DNA from: Bradyrhizobium sp. ORS 278
Lineage (GTDB): Bacteria > Pseudomonadota > Alphaproteobacteria > Rhizobiales > Xanthobacteraceae
Length of the DNA: 64,000 nucleotides
Direction: 5' to 3'
Assembly: GCF_000026145.1 (NCBI RefSeq)
Contig: NC_009445.1
Location: 7,315,001 to 7,379,000 of the forward strand
Part shown: one piece after another, positions 1-8,898 of the stretch
Position numbering within the stretch: position 1 is the stretch's first letter
Layout: every line of letters starts with the position of its first letter
Notes under the pieces: model-generated
What the model saw: only the letters and a program-made list of their open reading frames with translations
Databases searched by the model: none
What the model was told of the DNA's origin: nothing
Program-made: the position numbers and the translations under genes

Positions 1-85
1 GCTTTAACATGGTTAATATCAGGCCCCGTAACAGTACGGGATATCGCTGCCAACTCGCGCGGCTGTCGCTATTTTCTCGCCAGGG

Positions 86-265
86 TTGCAAATTGAGAGG
101 ATTAACGCGTGGCTTGGCAAGTCAATTCCCGCCCTCGATCCAAGCGCGAGCAAAGAACTTCGTCGTGCATTGCGACGATTGTTTACCGAAATTAATCCCG
201 CACCAACTGTTTCGTGGTTCGATGCGGCCCGTTCTCGTCCGAGAGACGAGCAGCTGAAATCTTGA
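86..265 (+). CDS. Possible small protein, TTG start, unknown function
   Basis: This is an open frame of about 59 codons starting at TTG 86 and ending at TGA 263-265, 20 bases before the next gene. The residues look protein-like, with a charged helical middle (ELRRALRRLF) and a hydrophilic C-terminus, which is why I list it. The frame is open upstream only to a TAA at 29-31, and there is no clear Shine-Dalgarno sequence. It could be a small conserved protein or chance. Confidence 0.25.
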   Translation: MQIERINAWLGKSIPALDPSASKELRRALRRLFTEINPAPTVSWFDAARSRPRDEQLKS

Positions 266-285
266 GCTGGTAGCCAGACACGACA

Positions 286-1434
286 ATGGGACCCGTCGAC
301 CGGATCTGGGAATTCCTGCAGCGGTTGTCGCCGTTGACGCGGAGCTGTTTGCTCAGCGAACTCGAGCGGCTTGAGCTCAGCGGAATCGACATGCCCGGCT
401 CGGCCGACCTGCAGGCGCGGCTTCGCGCCGAGATTCGCAATAGCGGCGCCAGCGGCAATCGTACGATCAATCCGTCACGCTACTTCTTCATGCCCGTCGA
501 GCAGTTGCTCATCGACGGCTCGCCGGAACATGCCAATGAGGGGCGCATCGCGCGCGGCTCGCTGACGCCGATCTGGGAATGGATCTCGCGCGATCTGCTG
601 CCGACGATGGCGCGCGACTATAACGCGCAGATGAAGGATCTGATTGCGGCCGACAAGCAGCGCGAGATCCGCCAGGTGGCGAGCGCCTTCCAGACCAAGG
701 TGACGAAGTCGCTCGAAGGCACGTTGGCGCGCGCCGACGGCATCGAGCAGGTCCGAAGCAAGCTCAAGGCCTACACCGCGTCTCCGTCGGTGTTCGATGA
801 TGTGGTCAAGCTGATGAAGGCGCTGCGCGCCCGCGAGGAGCTCGCGAAGTTCGCCGACTCGCTGCCGGACCGCATTGCGGAGTTCGACGATCCGCAGGTC
901 AAGAAGATGGTGCTGCTGCTCGATGGCCTGCGCAAGAAGGAGCCGGAAGCCGTGCCCTTCGCGCTGACGCTGGTCGCCAAGCGGCTGAAGGAGCCGTGGC
1001 AGGTGATGCGGCTGGCGACCAAGGCGGCACGCTCCAAGAATGTCTCCGACGTCATCACCGCGCCCTACGCCATGACTGTTCCGATGGTGCTCGACCAGCT
1101 GGAGGACAAGCGCCTCGCGCTGCGAGTCGCCCTGAAGAACAACCGTGTGGTGACGGCCAAGGAAATCCTGACCAGCATCTACGACATCGAATATGCGATC
1201 CAGGTTCGCATCGACCGGATCGAAGAGTCGGAGTGGGGCCAGCGCCTGAACGCGATCATGAGCAACACCGACAATATGGTGCAGGCCGAGATCAAGCGCT
1301 TCCCTGACGAGGTCGGCCACGTGCTCGGCTCCAACCGCCTGCGCAGTCACCGCTCGCTCGGCGACCGCCTGACCTACTTCGCGTGGAAGGGTCGGGACGC
1401 CATCAAGACGGCGCTGCGCTCGGCGACCGGCTAG
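286..1434 (+). CDS. Conserved hypothetical protein, 382 aa
   Basis: I do not recognise a domain. The protein is mostly charged and helical, has no signal peptide or membrane segment, and is probably cytoplasmic. The ATG at 286 is the first start after an in-frame TAG at 271-273. Strong GC at third positions across the full length supports real coding, and the long antisense frame at 475-1350 is a shadow of it. The gene stands alone, 267 bases before the next gene. Its position at the edge of the polysaccharide locus does not assign it a role there. Confidence 0.8.
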   Translation: MGPVDRIWEFLQRLSPLTRSCLLSELERLELSGIDMPGSADLQARLRAEIRNSGASGNRTINPSRYFFMPVEQLLIDGSPEHANEGRIARGSLTPIWEWISRDLLPTMARDYNAQMKDLIAADKQREIRQVASAFQTKVTKSLEGTLARADGIEQVRSKLKAYTASPSVFDDVVKLMKALRAREELAKFADSLPDRIAEFDDPQVKKMVLLLDGLRKKEPEAVPFALTLVAKRLKEPWQVMRLATKAARSKNVSDVITAPYAMTVPMVLDQLEDKRLALRVALKNNRVVTAKEILTSIYDIEYAIQVRIDRIEESEWGQRLNAIMSNTDNMVQAEIKRFPDEVGHVLGSNRLRSHRSLGDRLTYFAWKGRDAIKTALRSATG

Positions 1435-1701
1435 TCAGCCGGCGGCAGGCGCGGTTTCGTTGCTCGCAAGAGCGTCAGCCGACTCTCGATCGCAACCATG
1501 ATGGGCGCTATTGCTGATGCCACGACGACCGTCTGGCGACCATCGCGCGTCCGAGCAGCCGCCTCTCGAAAGCGAATGGCAGGGCACTCTCGCAGCAACC
1601 CGGCCGGGTGTGGTCGCCTTCGCAGCAGAGTGAATTGACTGCATATGATACCGTCGATAATGCGAATGAGGTTGTCGAGCGGCGCGGTGACGGAGGCTGA
1701 C

Positions 1702-2121
1702 ATGAAGGCGGGCAGGATGATTCTGGTGGCGCTGGCCGTGGGATGCGCCGCGCTGACGAGTTCGGGGAGCAAGGCGCAGACCGCGCCTGAGGCGACCACG
1801 GCCGCCCCGACGCCTGATAACGCCGTGCTGCTGACCGTCTTCCTCAAGCACGATCAGTCCCGGCCGCTCAGCGAGCTGAATGCGCAACTCGAACGCCAGG
1901 GCTTCTACAAGGCTTTCCCGCCGCCGGGGATCGAGGTGGTGAGCTGGTACGTGATGATGGGTGTCGGCCAGGTCGTGACGCTGCGCCTGCCGGCCTCGCG
2001 CCTGCGCGAGATCAATCGCATTTTCGAGACCACGGCTTGGGGTGTCTACCGCACGGAGTTCTATCCCACCTATGACTATAAGGCGATCGGCCTCGCCAAC
2101 CACGAAAAGGCTGGCCCATAG
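1702..2121 (+). CDS. Small secreted protein, unknown function, 139 aa
   Basis: The start at ATG 1702 is set by a GGAGG at 1692-1696, five bases upstream, and by the signal peptide it exposes: MKAGR, a hydrophobic core of about 16 residues, then a likely cleavage site near SKAQ/TAPE around residue 26. The mature part of about 110 residues is a compact mixed alpha/beta sequence ending in a Tyr-rich stretch (EFYPTYDY). I recognise no family. It converges with the decarboxylase gene, the two stops lying 58 bases apart around a hairpin. Periplasmic or secreted location is inferred from the leader only. Confidence 0.78.
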   Translation: MKAGRMILVALAVGCAALTSSGSKAQTAPEATTAAPTPDNAVLLTVFLKHDQSRPLSELNAQLERQGFYKAFPPPGIEVVSWYVMMGVGQVVTLRLPASRLREINRIFETTAWGVYRTEFYPTYDYKAIGLANHEKAGP

Positions 2122-2134
2122 ACCAATGGACCGA

Positions 2135-2154
2135 CAGGCGCCGATCGGCGTCTG
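2135..2154. terminator. Hairpin between convergent genes
   Basis: An 8-bp stem with one G-T pair (2135-2142 with 2147-2154) and a GATC loop sits 13 bases after one stop codon and 25 bases from the convergent one. There is no T-run on either side, so it is only a candidate bidirectional terminator. Confidence 0.35.
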
Positions 2155-2179
2155 ACAGTCTCCCGATCAGTCATTTGGT

Positions 2180-3817
2180 TCACGCCTTGGCCATCCGTTC
2201 GCGCGCCGATTTGAATCCGGCGACAAAGCGCGCCAGCGTGTCAGATGTCTTGCCCCGCGGCAGCATCACTTCGACCAGCGAAAATTGTCCACGCCGCTGC
2301 ACCGCGCGCTCCAATGCCGCGACGAGCGCGGCGCGAGTGGCGACGCGCTCGCCGGCGCCGCCGATCGCGTTGGCGACGTCGGCATAATGCCAGTCGTCGA
2401 GATCGTTGAAGCGCGATTCCGGCTGGAACACGCGCAGCATCTCCCAGCTGCAATTGTTGAACAGCACGACGATCGGATCGAGCCCGTAGCGGCGGCAATT
2501 GCCGAGCTCCCAGCCGGTCATCTGGAAGGCGCCGTCGCCGACCAGGATCAACGGCCGCAGGCCAGTCGCGGCCACGCCGATCCCGGCCGGCACACCGAAT
2601 CCCATCCCGGCGTAATAGCCGGGCGCCGCCAGCGCGGTGTTGTCGATCTCCATCGCCGTGAACAGGCAGTCGCCGATATCGGAGGTCATCGGCATCCGGC
2701 CGTGGCGGTCGAACATGTCGTTGATCGCGGTCGCGATATCCGAAGGCGCGATCGGCTGATCATCGGAGCTCAGTCGGCGCGGATAGGAAGAGCGCTGCCG
2801 CGGCGTTCCGGGCTGAGCGGCCCGCGGCGCGGCACGCTGCGCAAGCGCATCGATCAGGTCGCGGAGCGGCATGTCGCGATAGGCATGGTGTCCGATCTGC
2901 ACCTCGCGGCTGGATGCCAGGATCATGCGGCGCGGATCCGGCGCGCGGTTCGATAGCGCGAAATTGGTGTCGGACAGGATGACGCCCAGCATCAGCACGA
3001 GGTCCGCCTCCTCGACCAGTTGCGTGATCGCGGGATTGCCGGCAGCGCCGAGGTAGGTTCCGGCGACGACATCGTCCGCGTTGTCTAGCAGACCACGCCC
3101 CATGAAGGTCGTGACCAGCGGCAGGCCAAGCTTGCGGGCAAGTGCGGCGATCTGGTCCTCGACGCCGTAGCGACGGATCTCAACATCCACGACGATCACG
3201 GGACGCTGCGCTTGTGCAATGCGCGCGAGGATCTCGTCGACGCATTCGTCGAGCGCCTCCCGGTTCGCCGTTCGCGGCGGCAGCGGCACCACCGCCTCGA
3301 CCTCGGCATCGACCATGTCGCGCGGGAATTCCAGATAGACCGGCAGCGACATCTCCCTGGCGCTGCGCAGCACGCGGGCGATCTGGGCAGGTGCCGTCGC
3401 GGGATCCGACAGCACGGCCTGGTCGCAGGTGATCTCCTTGAAGACCGCAAGCTGGGTGTCGACGGTGCGGGCCTGATGATGCAGCAGGAAGCCGGAAAGG
3501 CGCTCGCGCGCGCCGGGCGCACCGGCGATCACGACAACCGGCGAGCGCTCGGCATAGGCGCCGGCGACCGCGTTGACGACATTGAAGGCACCCGCGCCAT
3601 AGGTCACGACGGCGACACCGAGCCCGCCATGATAGCGCGCGGCCGCATCCGCCGCGAAGCCGACCGCCGGCTCATGGCTGAGCGTGACGCTCGGCAGGAT
3701 GTTGCTCTCCTCGATGACCCTGAACAGCGGCAGAACGAAATCGCCGGGGATGCCGAAGATCTCGCGCGCGCCATGATCCTTCAGGGCGACGAGCAGCGCA
3801 TGAGCAAGAGCGGGCAT
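2180..3817 (-). CDS. Thiamine-diphosphate 2-oxo-acid decarboxylase (indolepyruvate/phenylpyruvate decarboxylase-like)
   Basis: This predicted cytoplasmic enzyme of 545 aa should decarboxylate an aromatic or branched 2-oxo acid to the aldehyde. The N-terminal PYR domain carries the catalytic Glu in SHEPAVGF (about residue 49). The C-terminal PP domain has the thiamine-diphosphate/Mg motif, GDG at about 427-429 and NN at about 454-455. The length fits the IpdC/PpdC/pyruvate decarboxylase group. ATG 3817 is chosen because a GGAGG lies five bases upstream; the open frame runs 21 codons further without support. If the substrate is indole-3-pyruvate the enzyme would serve auxin synthesis, which is plausible for a plant-associated bacterium but not shown by sequence. 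Acetolactate synthase is less likely because of the GDGAFQMTGWE type motif. Confidence 0.88.
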   Translation of the reverse strand: MPALAHALLVALKDHGAREIFGIPGDFVLPLFRVIEESNILPSVTLSHEPAVGFAADAAARYHGGLGVAVVTYGAGAFNVVNAVAGAYAERSPVVVIAGAPGARERLSGFLLHHQARTVDTQLAVFKEITCDQAVLSDPATAPAQIARVLRSAREMSLPVYLEFPRDMVDAEVEAVVPLPPRTANREALDECVDEILARIAQAQRPVIVVDVEIRRYGVEDQIAALARKLGLPLVTTFMGRGLLDNADDVVAGTYLGAAGNPAITQLVEEADLVLMLGVILSDTNFALSNRAPDPRRMILASSREVQIGHHAYRDMPLRDLIDALAQRAAPRAAQPGTPRQRSSYPRRLSSDDQPIAPSDIATAINDMFDRHGRMPMTSDIGDCLFTAMEIDNTALAAPGYYAGMGFGVPAGIGVAATGLRPLILVGDGAFQMTGWELGNCRRYGLDPIVVLFNNCSWEMLRVFQPESRFNDLDDWHYADVANAIGGAGERVATRAALVAALERAVQRRGQFSLVEVMLPRGKTSDTLARFVAGFKSARERMAKA

Positions 3818-3943
3818 CAGGAGCCTCCGATACAGCGTGGCTTTCCATCCGGTGCTACACGAGGACGCCGCCACTGCCAATCACGAAGCCGCGTGATCCG
3901 AAGCCTTGCCGGCATGCCGCTACACGACCAAGTCCCGTTACGA

Positions 3944-4144
3944 TTAGTTGTGAGAGACCCGGACGACCTGCGCCGACACCGACGCCGGCTCGGCCGCTCG
4001 CGGGATCACAGCAGCCACGGCGAACAGAATGACGGCCGCCATCATGATGCCGAGCTTCATGAACACCGTCCTGCGATCCGTGATCGGCAGAAACAGAAAG
4101 AACAGCACCACCGCGGCAAGCACCAGACCGAGACACAACAACAT
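3944..4144 (-). CDS. Small two-helix membrane protein, 66 aa
   Basis: The protein is almost entirely two hydrophobic segments (about residues 1-20 and 29-48) joined by a short TDRRTVFMK loop, with a polar tail. It is thus predicted to be an inner-membrane hairpin. I recognise no family. Confidence that it is translated comes from its ribosome site: the 12 bases directly before ATG 4144 match the 16S rRNA 3-prime tail perfectly (separate entry). It lies 126 bases beyond the decarboxylase start on the same strand, with no sign that the two are functionally linked. Confidence 0.62.
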   Translation of the reverse strand: MLLCLGLVLAAVVLFFLFLPITDRRTVFMKLGIMMAAVILFAVAAVIPRAAEPASVSAQVVRVSHN

Positions 4145-4156
4145 GGATCACCTCCT
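4145..4156 (-). promoter_or_regulatory. Exceptionally strong ribosome-binding site
   Basis: Read on the minus strand the site is AGGAGGTGATCC followed directly by ATG. This is a 12-base perfect complement of the usual bacterial 16S rRNA 3-prime end, with the GGAGG core six bases from the start codon. It decides the start of the 66-aa membrane protein. Confidence 0.7.
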
Positions 4157-4335
4157 CCGTTGCGGGGGAGAATGATGGATCGCTGGCCGCGGGACTGTGC
4201 TCGCCGTCACTCACGACGAATGAGAGATCCTTGAGCAAAACGCGTATTGTCAGGGTTGCCTCTGTCGATCGGCCTTTGGCCTCCAGACCACACTCAGATG
4301 CCATCAGCGCAGATCGGCCAGCAGCACGCGTCGAG

Positions 4336-5511
4336 CTAGGGCTTTTCACATTCCGAATAGAAAGTGCCATTCGCAGCTGACAGACGCTGCATGCATTGCC
4401 GCCGGTCCGTGACCGTTCCCTCAACCGTGAAATCGAAGGCTTGGGTCTTGAGTACAAGCGCGTAGCGGCCAGGAGGCAAGGGAGCATCGGGTTCTCGAGG
4501 CTGCACCTCGATCATCTGCGGATCCTCCTTCAGGGGCGCCGCTCGAAACGGAATCGACACATTGCGCATCACCCAGGTCTTCTCCTCCGACGAAGCCGCA
4601 GCCAGAAGCGGCTTGCCGGACGCGTCGAAAGTCGTCACCTGATTGACGCGCGCAATGATCCGGACCTCGATCGGGTCAGAAGCCGCCGCACCGCTCTCCC
4701 GCCGAAAAACGATAAACTTAACATGCCCATCTGGAAGCACCGTGGTGCTCGGCTTCGTGATCGCGGCAGAGATCGCGACACGAGGATCCGGCGCGCGGCC
4801 TTGAAGAATTTCGAGTTCGAAGAGCTTATCCGCGACCTCGGCGTAGACGCCGTAAGCGGTCGGCAGCGGTCGTTTTGGCTCCATCTGGGGCTCGGGAGTG
4901 GCTGGGACGGCGAGGGTGGCCGCCGGCGGCTTGACCGCTTCGACGGGAGCTGCCTGCCGCCCGGACAGCAGTCCGGCAACGTTCGTCCGCAGCGACGAGA
5001 ACGCGTCTCGCCTCTGCAGCGCTATGAGCGTGACAGCCGCGCCAAGGATGCCCAGCATGACCAGGAAGCGCAGCGGCACCGATGAGGACCACGCACGCCG
5101 TCGACGCGGCGGCGCGGTCGCTCCGTTCGGGTCTGGCCATATCGTGTGCGCAATGGGATCGCCGCGAAGCGGTCCCGAGCGTTCCGGTCCGCCCAGCACT
5201 CCGTCATGTACGATTTGAACAGCCCGCACGTTCGACGGCGGCGGAAGCTTTGCTGGGCCATTGTTTTGGGTATGGGCCTCGACACCTTCGATGGCGACCT
5301 CGAGCGCCTTCATCAGCCGCTGCTTTTCCGACGGATCCTCGGTCGCAAGCTCCTGGAGCTTGTGGCGCGCAAGCTCGTACACTGCGCTGCGCAGCTGTTC
5401 GGGATCGGCACTGACCGCATCGATGGTTCGCGCCAGGACCAGCGCGAATTCCACCTCCGGATGCGCGGATGTGAGATCCTTGACCGACCGCTCCAAGGGC
5501 CCTGACGACAT
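4336..5511 (-). CDS. Hypothetical protein with one membrane segment, 391 aa
   Basis: The first 140 residues are hydrophilic and helical and end in PPRRRR. A single membrane segment follows (about 145-166), then a proline-rich linker and a periplasmic-looking region of about 200 residues. Basic residues before the helix predict the N-terminus inside. ATG 5511 is used; one upstream TTG codon is also possible. The C-terminal region looks beta-rich and ends with a Cys pair (RRQC and SECEKP). I recognise no domain. Type II membrane topology is inference. No operon partner is apparent: 191 bases lie downstream and about 180 bases upstream. Confidence 0.72.
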   Translation of the reverse strand: MSSGPLERSVKDLTSAHPEVEFALVLARTIDAVSADPEQLRSAVYELARHKLQELATEDPSEKQRLMKALEVAIEGVEAHTQNNGPAKLPPPSNVRAVQIVHDGVLGGPERSGPLRGDPIAHTIWPDPNGATAPPRRRRAWSSSVPLRFLVMLGILGAAVTLIALQRRDAFSSLRTNVAGLLSGRQAAPVEAVKPPAATLAVPATPEPQMEPKRPLPTAYGVYAEVADKLFELEILQGRAPDPRVAISAAITKPSTTVLPDGHVKFIVFRRESGAAASDPIEVRIIARVNQVTTFDASGKPLLAAASSEEKTWVMRNVSIPFRAAPLKEDPQMIEVQPREPDAPLPPGRYALVLKTQAFDFTVEGTVTDRRQCMQRLSAANGTFYSECEKP

Positions 5512-5688
5512 CAAACAATTGACTTCGCTGAAACGAGATTTGCGTGATCCGACGGTCGGATTTTATGCAGATTTTGGCAATCAACACAACGATGCGCTGC
5601 TGCCGATGCGAGGCGGGCGCGGGTCCCCGCTGCAGCTTGTGTCAGCGCGTCCGGCGCGTTCAACATTCGAGCATGGAGCGGCGGATCG

Positions 5689-5955
5689 TCAACGTGACGT
5701 CGTATTCGGAACGTTGGTGGTCTGGCCGGTCAGAGGCGCCGCTCCTCGCCCGCGGCCCGCATAAGGATAAAGCGACGTAGCCGCTGGCACCGGCTGGGTT
5801 GCGGGGGGCTTTGCGGTGGGGACGCCACCACCGGGACCATCGATCGTATAGCGCGCTCCGGACTGTCCGTTTGAGGTCCGCCCGTTTTGCGCCAGAGCTG
5901 GCTGAAAAGTCAGTGCCACAATCGCCGCTACGACCGCCAGCCTTGCAGACGTCAT
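5689..5955 (-). CDS. Small Pro/Ala/Thr-rich secreted protein, 88 aa
   Basis: ATG 5955 is chosen from a GGAGG five bases upstream and from the signal peptide it gives (MTSAR, hydrophobic core, QPALAQ cleavage near residue 22). The mature peptide of about 66 residues is low-complexity, rich in Gly, Pro, Ala and Thr, with no cysteines and no recognised motif. It lies just downstream of the protease gene on the same strand (about 110 bases), so the two may be co-transcribed. A longer frame upstream of 5955 is not supported. Confidence 0.62.
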   Translation of the reverse strand: MTSARLAVVAAIVALTFQPALAQNGRTSNGQSGARYTIDGPGGGVPTAKPPATQPVPAATSLYPYAGRGRGAAPLTGQTTNVPNTTSR

Positions 5956-6067
5956 GAGAACCTCCGTGACCAGACGAGGCCTAGAAATGCCAGTTCGCCC
6001 CGGAGGTTCCAACGTTTGATTGAGAAAATGCGAGGTCGTCCAGCAGAAGACGAAGCAAATTGCGCCG

Positions 6068-6691
6068 TCAGGCACCGATCTGAGCAACAGCCGCCCAGTG
6101 GTTCGGATTGGCCGGCGTCTGCGATCGAACCCAGCGGTAATTTGACTTCGACCAGCTGCGGATTTGGGCGTTCAGATTGTCGAGTACCAGGTCGCCCTCC
6201 TTCACGCGGACGACCAGGACCAGGTGGTGTTCACCCCAAGAGGTCACGACTTCGCTCAGCAGCAGGTTGCGCATCGGCCAGCCGCGCACCAGCAGTTCGT
6301 GGCGCTTGGTCACGGCGTAGTCATTGCAATCGCCACGCGCCGGACCGATGAGCCATTCCTCGCCGGCAAGCCCGCGCTCATTCCGCTGCGGAACGATCTG
6401 GCGATTGACCTGCGCGTTCACCTCGACCAGCTGCGCCAAACGGTCCTTGGTCAGGCGCGTGGCTCCCCCGCGGAAGATCATTCGCGGCCGGTTGGCGCAC
6501 TCATCCGAATAGCGCATGCAGAACATCGTGTAGGCCATCGGCGCGAGCGTCGGCTCGCTGAAACGAATCTTCTCCACGATCCCACGCAACGCCAGCGGTG
6601 ATCCGATCAGGCCAGCGTGAGCCGGGCTCTGATTGAGGCCAAAGGCAACGATCGCAACCAAGGCCGCCAGCGCTTTACTGAACTTGTACAT
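6068..6691 (-). CDS. Periplasmic transglutaminase-like cysteine protease (BTLCP family, LapG-like)
   Basis: This 207-aa protein has a signal peptide (cleavage near SPAHA/GL, residue 26). The papain/transglutaminase-like core shows all three expected catalytic elements: Cys in GDCNDYA (about 122), His in EHHLVLV (about 156) and Asp in VLDNL (about 171). The family is established as bacterial transglutaminase-like cysteine proteinases. The best-known member, LapG, cleaves a large surface adhesin in the periplasm under control of LapD and cyclic-di-GMP. No LapD or giant LapA-like adhesin is in this window, so the substrate is unknown. The RTX proteins near 31-35 kb are secreted candidates but much smaller than LapA. 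A 318-base untranslated region lies upstream. Confidence 0.85.
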   Translation of the reverse strand: MYKFSKALAALVAIVAFGLNQSPAHAGLIGSPLALRGIVEKIRFSEPTLAPMAYTMFCMRYSDECANRPRMIFRGGATRLTKDRLAQLVEVNAQVNRQIVPQRNERGLAGEEWLIGPARGDCNDYAVTKRHELLVRGWPMRNLLLSEVVTSWGEHHLVLVVRVKEGDLVLDNLNAQIRSWSKSNYRWVRSQTPANPNHWAAVAQIGA

Positions 6692-7009
6692 CCATCAACT
6701 CCCCGTCGTACCCTGGCAGACGTACGGGAAATGTTTTGAGCTTTGACGGAAAGCAGAAGGCGTATTTGTCTCAATTCGCCCGCCGGCGACGAGCGGCTCG
6801 TTAACCATTTAGGCGCGGCAGACACGGCAGCGCGACGCGTTCGCCTTCGCCGGCAGCGAAAATAGGCAGGAACGGCCGAATTGTGCGCTTGGCGCTGATT
6901 GGACGACGAATTTTCAGGCGCGGAGCCGGCATGACGCGGTGAAACCGCAGCCGATTTCTTTCGGCTTTGGTCAATCAAGCGTAAACCGACAGACGGACTG
7001 CGATCCCGG
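6692..7009. other. Intergenic region, no gene seen
   Basis: These 318 bases lie between the ParA-like gene's stop and the protease start, both on the minus strand. They include a TTAACCATTTAG stretch near 6793-6804 that could be part of a promoter or regulator site. I see no open frame with coding character, no RNA gene and no clear terminator. Confidence 0.4.
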
Positions 7010-7681
7010 TCAGCGGCCGCGCTTGGACTTGAGGGCTATTCCGCATTTGCGCATGACGATGTCGGCAAGCACCCTGATTTCATGGTCCGCGGGCGATCCG
7101 GCAGCCACGTCGGGCATCGCCTGGCCAAGCGAGAAGGCACGAATGAAGGCAGAACGGCTGCCGACCATGGGGGCAATCTCTTCACCAAACTCCTGCAGCT
7201 CGGCGACGAGCTGCTGGCCTTCCAAGGTTCTCCGGTCGACTCGATTTGGGACGAGCAGAACTCGCAGCGTGGCGCGCCGGCTGACACGTACACGCCGCAC
7301 GATTCCGAGTGTTCTTGCCGTCGCCTCGATGTCCAGGCCGGACGGGGTACACGGCACCAGTACCATGTGCGACAGCGCGAGCACCGCCCCGAGGACGCGG
7401 TCGTTCGGAGCAGCGTCGATCACGAGGATCGGATGGTCGATCTGTCTGACCAGCTTGACCCACTCCCCCACGGGGCGTGTTTCCGGATCGAGTTGATACA
7501 CCGGAAAAGACAAATGCCCGAGCTCTGCCCAGTGACACGCCGAGGCTTGCGAGTCCGCATCGATCAGTCCGACGGATCGCGTTCGTCGATCGATCTCGGC
7601 CGCCAGCAGGACAGCCAAGGTCGTTTTGCCGACCCCGCCCTTGCGCTGGGCGACAGCGATCACAACAGGCGTCGAGCTCAA
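7010..7681 (-). CDS. ParA/MinD-family ATPase, orphan
   Basis: This 223-aa protein has the deviant Walker A motif KGGVGKTT at residues 14-21, a Walker A-prime region (GLIDADSQ) and a Walker B-like VIDAAP, typical of ParA. Such ATPases dimerise on nucleoid DNA or membrane and position cargo. There is no ParB partner or MinE nearby. Instead the gene follows a GT4 glycosyltransferase by 11 bases on the same strand, so the pair is probably one transcription unit. The start is TTG 7681; no ATG gives the intact KGGVGKT N-terminus. A role in positioning a polysaccharide assembly complex is speculation. Confidence 0.85.
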   Translation of the reverse strand: MSSTPVVIAVAQRKGGVGKTTLAVLLAAEIDRRTRSVGLIDADSQASACHWAELGHLSFPVYQLDPETRPVGEWVKLVRQIDHPILVIDAAPNDRVLGAVLALSHMVLVPCTPSGLDIEATARTLGIVRRVRVSRRATLRVLLVPNRVDRRTLEGQQLVAELQEFGEEIAPMVGSRSAFIRAFSLGQAMPDVAAGSPADHEIRVLADIVMRKCGIALKSKRGR

Positions 7682-7692
7682 GCGGGATGCTC

Positions 7693-8898
7693 TCAGTGAA
7701 CGAGCTTCAGCATTTCAGGCAGGCACACCCGCAGAGCATCATAGTTCTCTTCGACGAAGAGCCGAGCCTTGGCGCGCATGTTCTGGAACGATCTGGGACG
7801 TGACAGGACCGAGATGACCTTCTCGGACAACGCATCAATATCAAAGAACGGGACCAGGATGCCAGTCTCAGGCGAGATCACATCGCGAAGCGGCGGCGTA
7901 TCTGATGCGACAACGACACAGCCCGCGCTCATCGCCTCGAGGCATGACCAGGACAGCACGAAGGGATACGTCAGGTAAACATGCACCGACGAAACCTGCA
8001 GAACCTGCAGGTACTGATCACGTGGGATCTGACCGAGGAAATGGACGCGGCGCAGATCGATCTCCGGGCGAACCTCGTCGAGGAACTTCGACTTCCATGT
8101 CGTGCCTTTTGGCGGCTGCGCACCATATGAAGTTCCGCTGCCGCCCACGATCAGAACCTGCGCATTCGGTCGCGCCTGCAGGATTCGGGGGAGCGAGCGC
8201 ATGAAGATGTGGAATCCCCGCAGCGGCTCGAGATTGCGCGACACGTAGGTAATGACCTCATCATTCGGCGATAGCCAGAGACCGTTCGGCAGCAGCAGTG
8301 TGGCGTCAGGATCCGGCTTCGCCTCGTCCACGTCGACACCTTCGTGAACCACTTGGATCTTGCTCTGGAACTCACTCGGAAAGGTCGATTTCTGCCACGG
8401 CGTTGGCGATACGCCCGCATCGCATTCGGCCAACGCCAGGAGCGAACTGGCGTTCTTCAGGTGGAGGGCGACATGACCGTCCAATCCTGTCGAGGGAAAC
8501 TCCGGATCGAAACCAACGTCGCGGCCTTCGGCCGCGTAGAAGAATTCGCAATACAGCACGATGCGCGCCTTCGGGAACATCGTTCGCAGCGGCAGTGTCT
8601 CGCCCCATCCGGGATGGGCAAAGATCAGGTCCGGCACGAATCCCTGACCGGCGAGAGAGGAAAGAATATAGAGGACCTCCTCGGCGCGACGACATTCGAG
8701 ATCGAAACGCCGCGCGAACGGATGCACCAGCGTCGGATCCGATATCGGGCTCGAATATTTCAGCAGTCGCACGCCAGGCGTCGCCTTGGCGGTGGTCGAA
8801 CCGACGGCCACCACGGTGTGGTCCTGGTTTTCCGAAAGCGCCCGAGCGAGATGCCGGTATTGGGCCGGAAAATTGTTATGGACAAAAAGAATGTTCAT
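7693..8898 (-). CDS. GT4 glycosyltransferase, 401 aa
   Basis: The predicted cytoplasmic retaining glycosyltransferase has a GT-B fold. The N-terminal Rossmann half starts MNILFVHNNFPAQY, and the C-terminal half carries the nucleotide-sugar site with LEAMSAGCVVVAS and TGILVPF around residues 330-365. ATG 8898 is preferred over the TTG 15 codons upstream because it begins exactly at the conserved first beta strand, although the ribosome site is weak. The sugar and acceptor cannot be read from sequence. It is first in a probable two-gene unit with the ParA-like ATPase and is transcribed away from the 9089 gene across a shared promoter region. Confidence 0.9.
   Translation of the reverse strand: MNILFVHNNFPAQYRHLARALSENQDHTVVAVGSTTAKATPGVRLLKYSSPISDPTLVHPFARRFDLECRRAEEVLYILSSLAGQGFVPDLIFAHPGWGETLPLRTMFPKARIVLYCEFFYAAEGRDVGFDPEFPSTGLDGHVALHLKNASSLLALAECDAGVSPTPWQKSTFPSEFQSKIQVVHEGVDVDEAKPDPDATLLLPNGLWLSPNDEVITYVSRNLEPLRGFHIFMRSLPRILQARPNAQVLIVGGSGTSYGAQPPKGTTWKSKFLDEVRPEIDLRRVHFLGQIPRDQYLQVLQVSSVHVYLTYPFVLSWSCLEAMSAGCVVVASDTPPLRDVISPETGILVPFFDIDALSEKVISVLSRPRSFQNMRAKARLFVEENYDALRVCLPEMLKLVH

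Noticed and set aside
475..1350. Minus-strand frame of 291 codons opposite the 382-aa hypothetical gene
   Set aside because: Arg/His/Leu-rich shadow translation without a ribosome site, typical of antisense in high-GC DNA.
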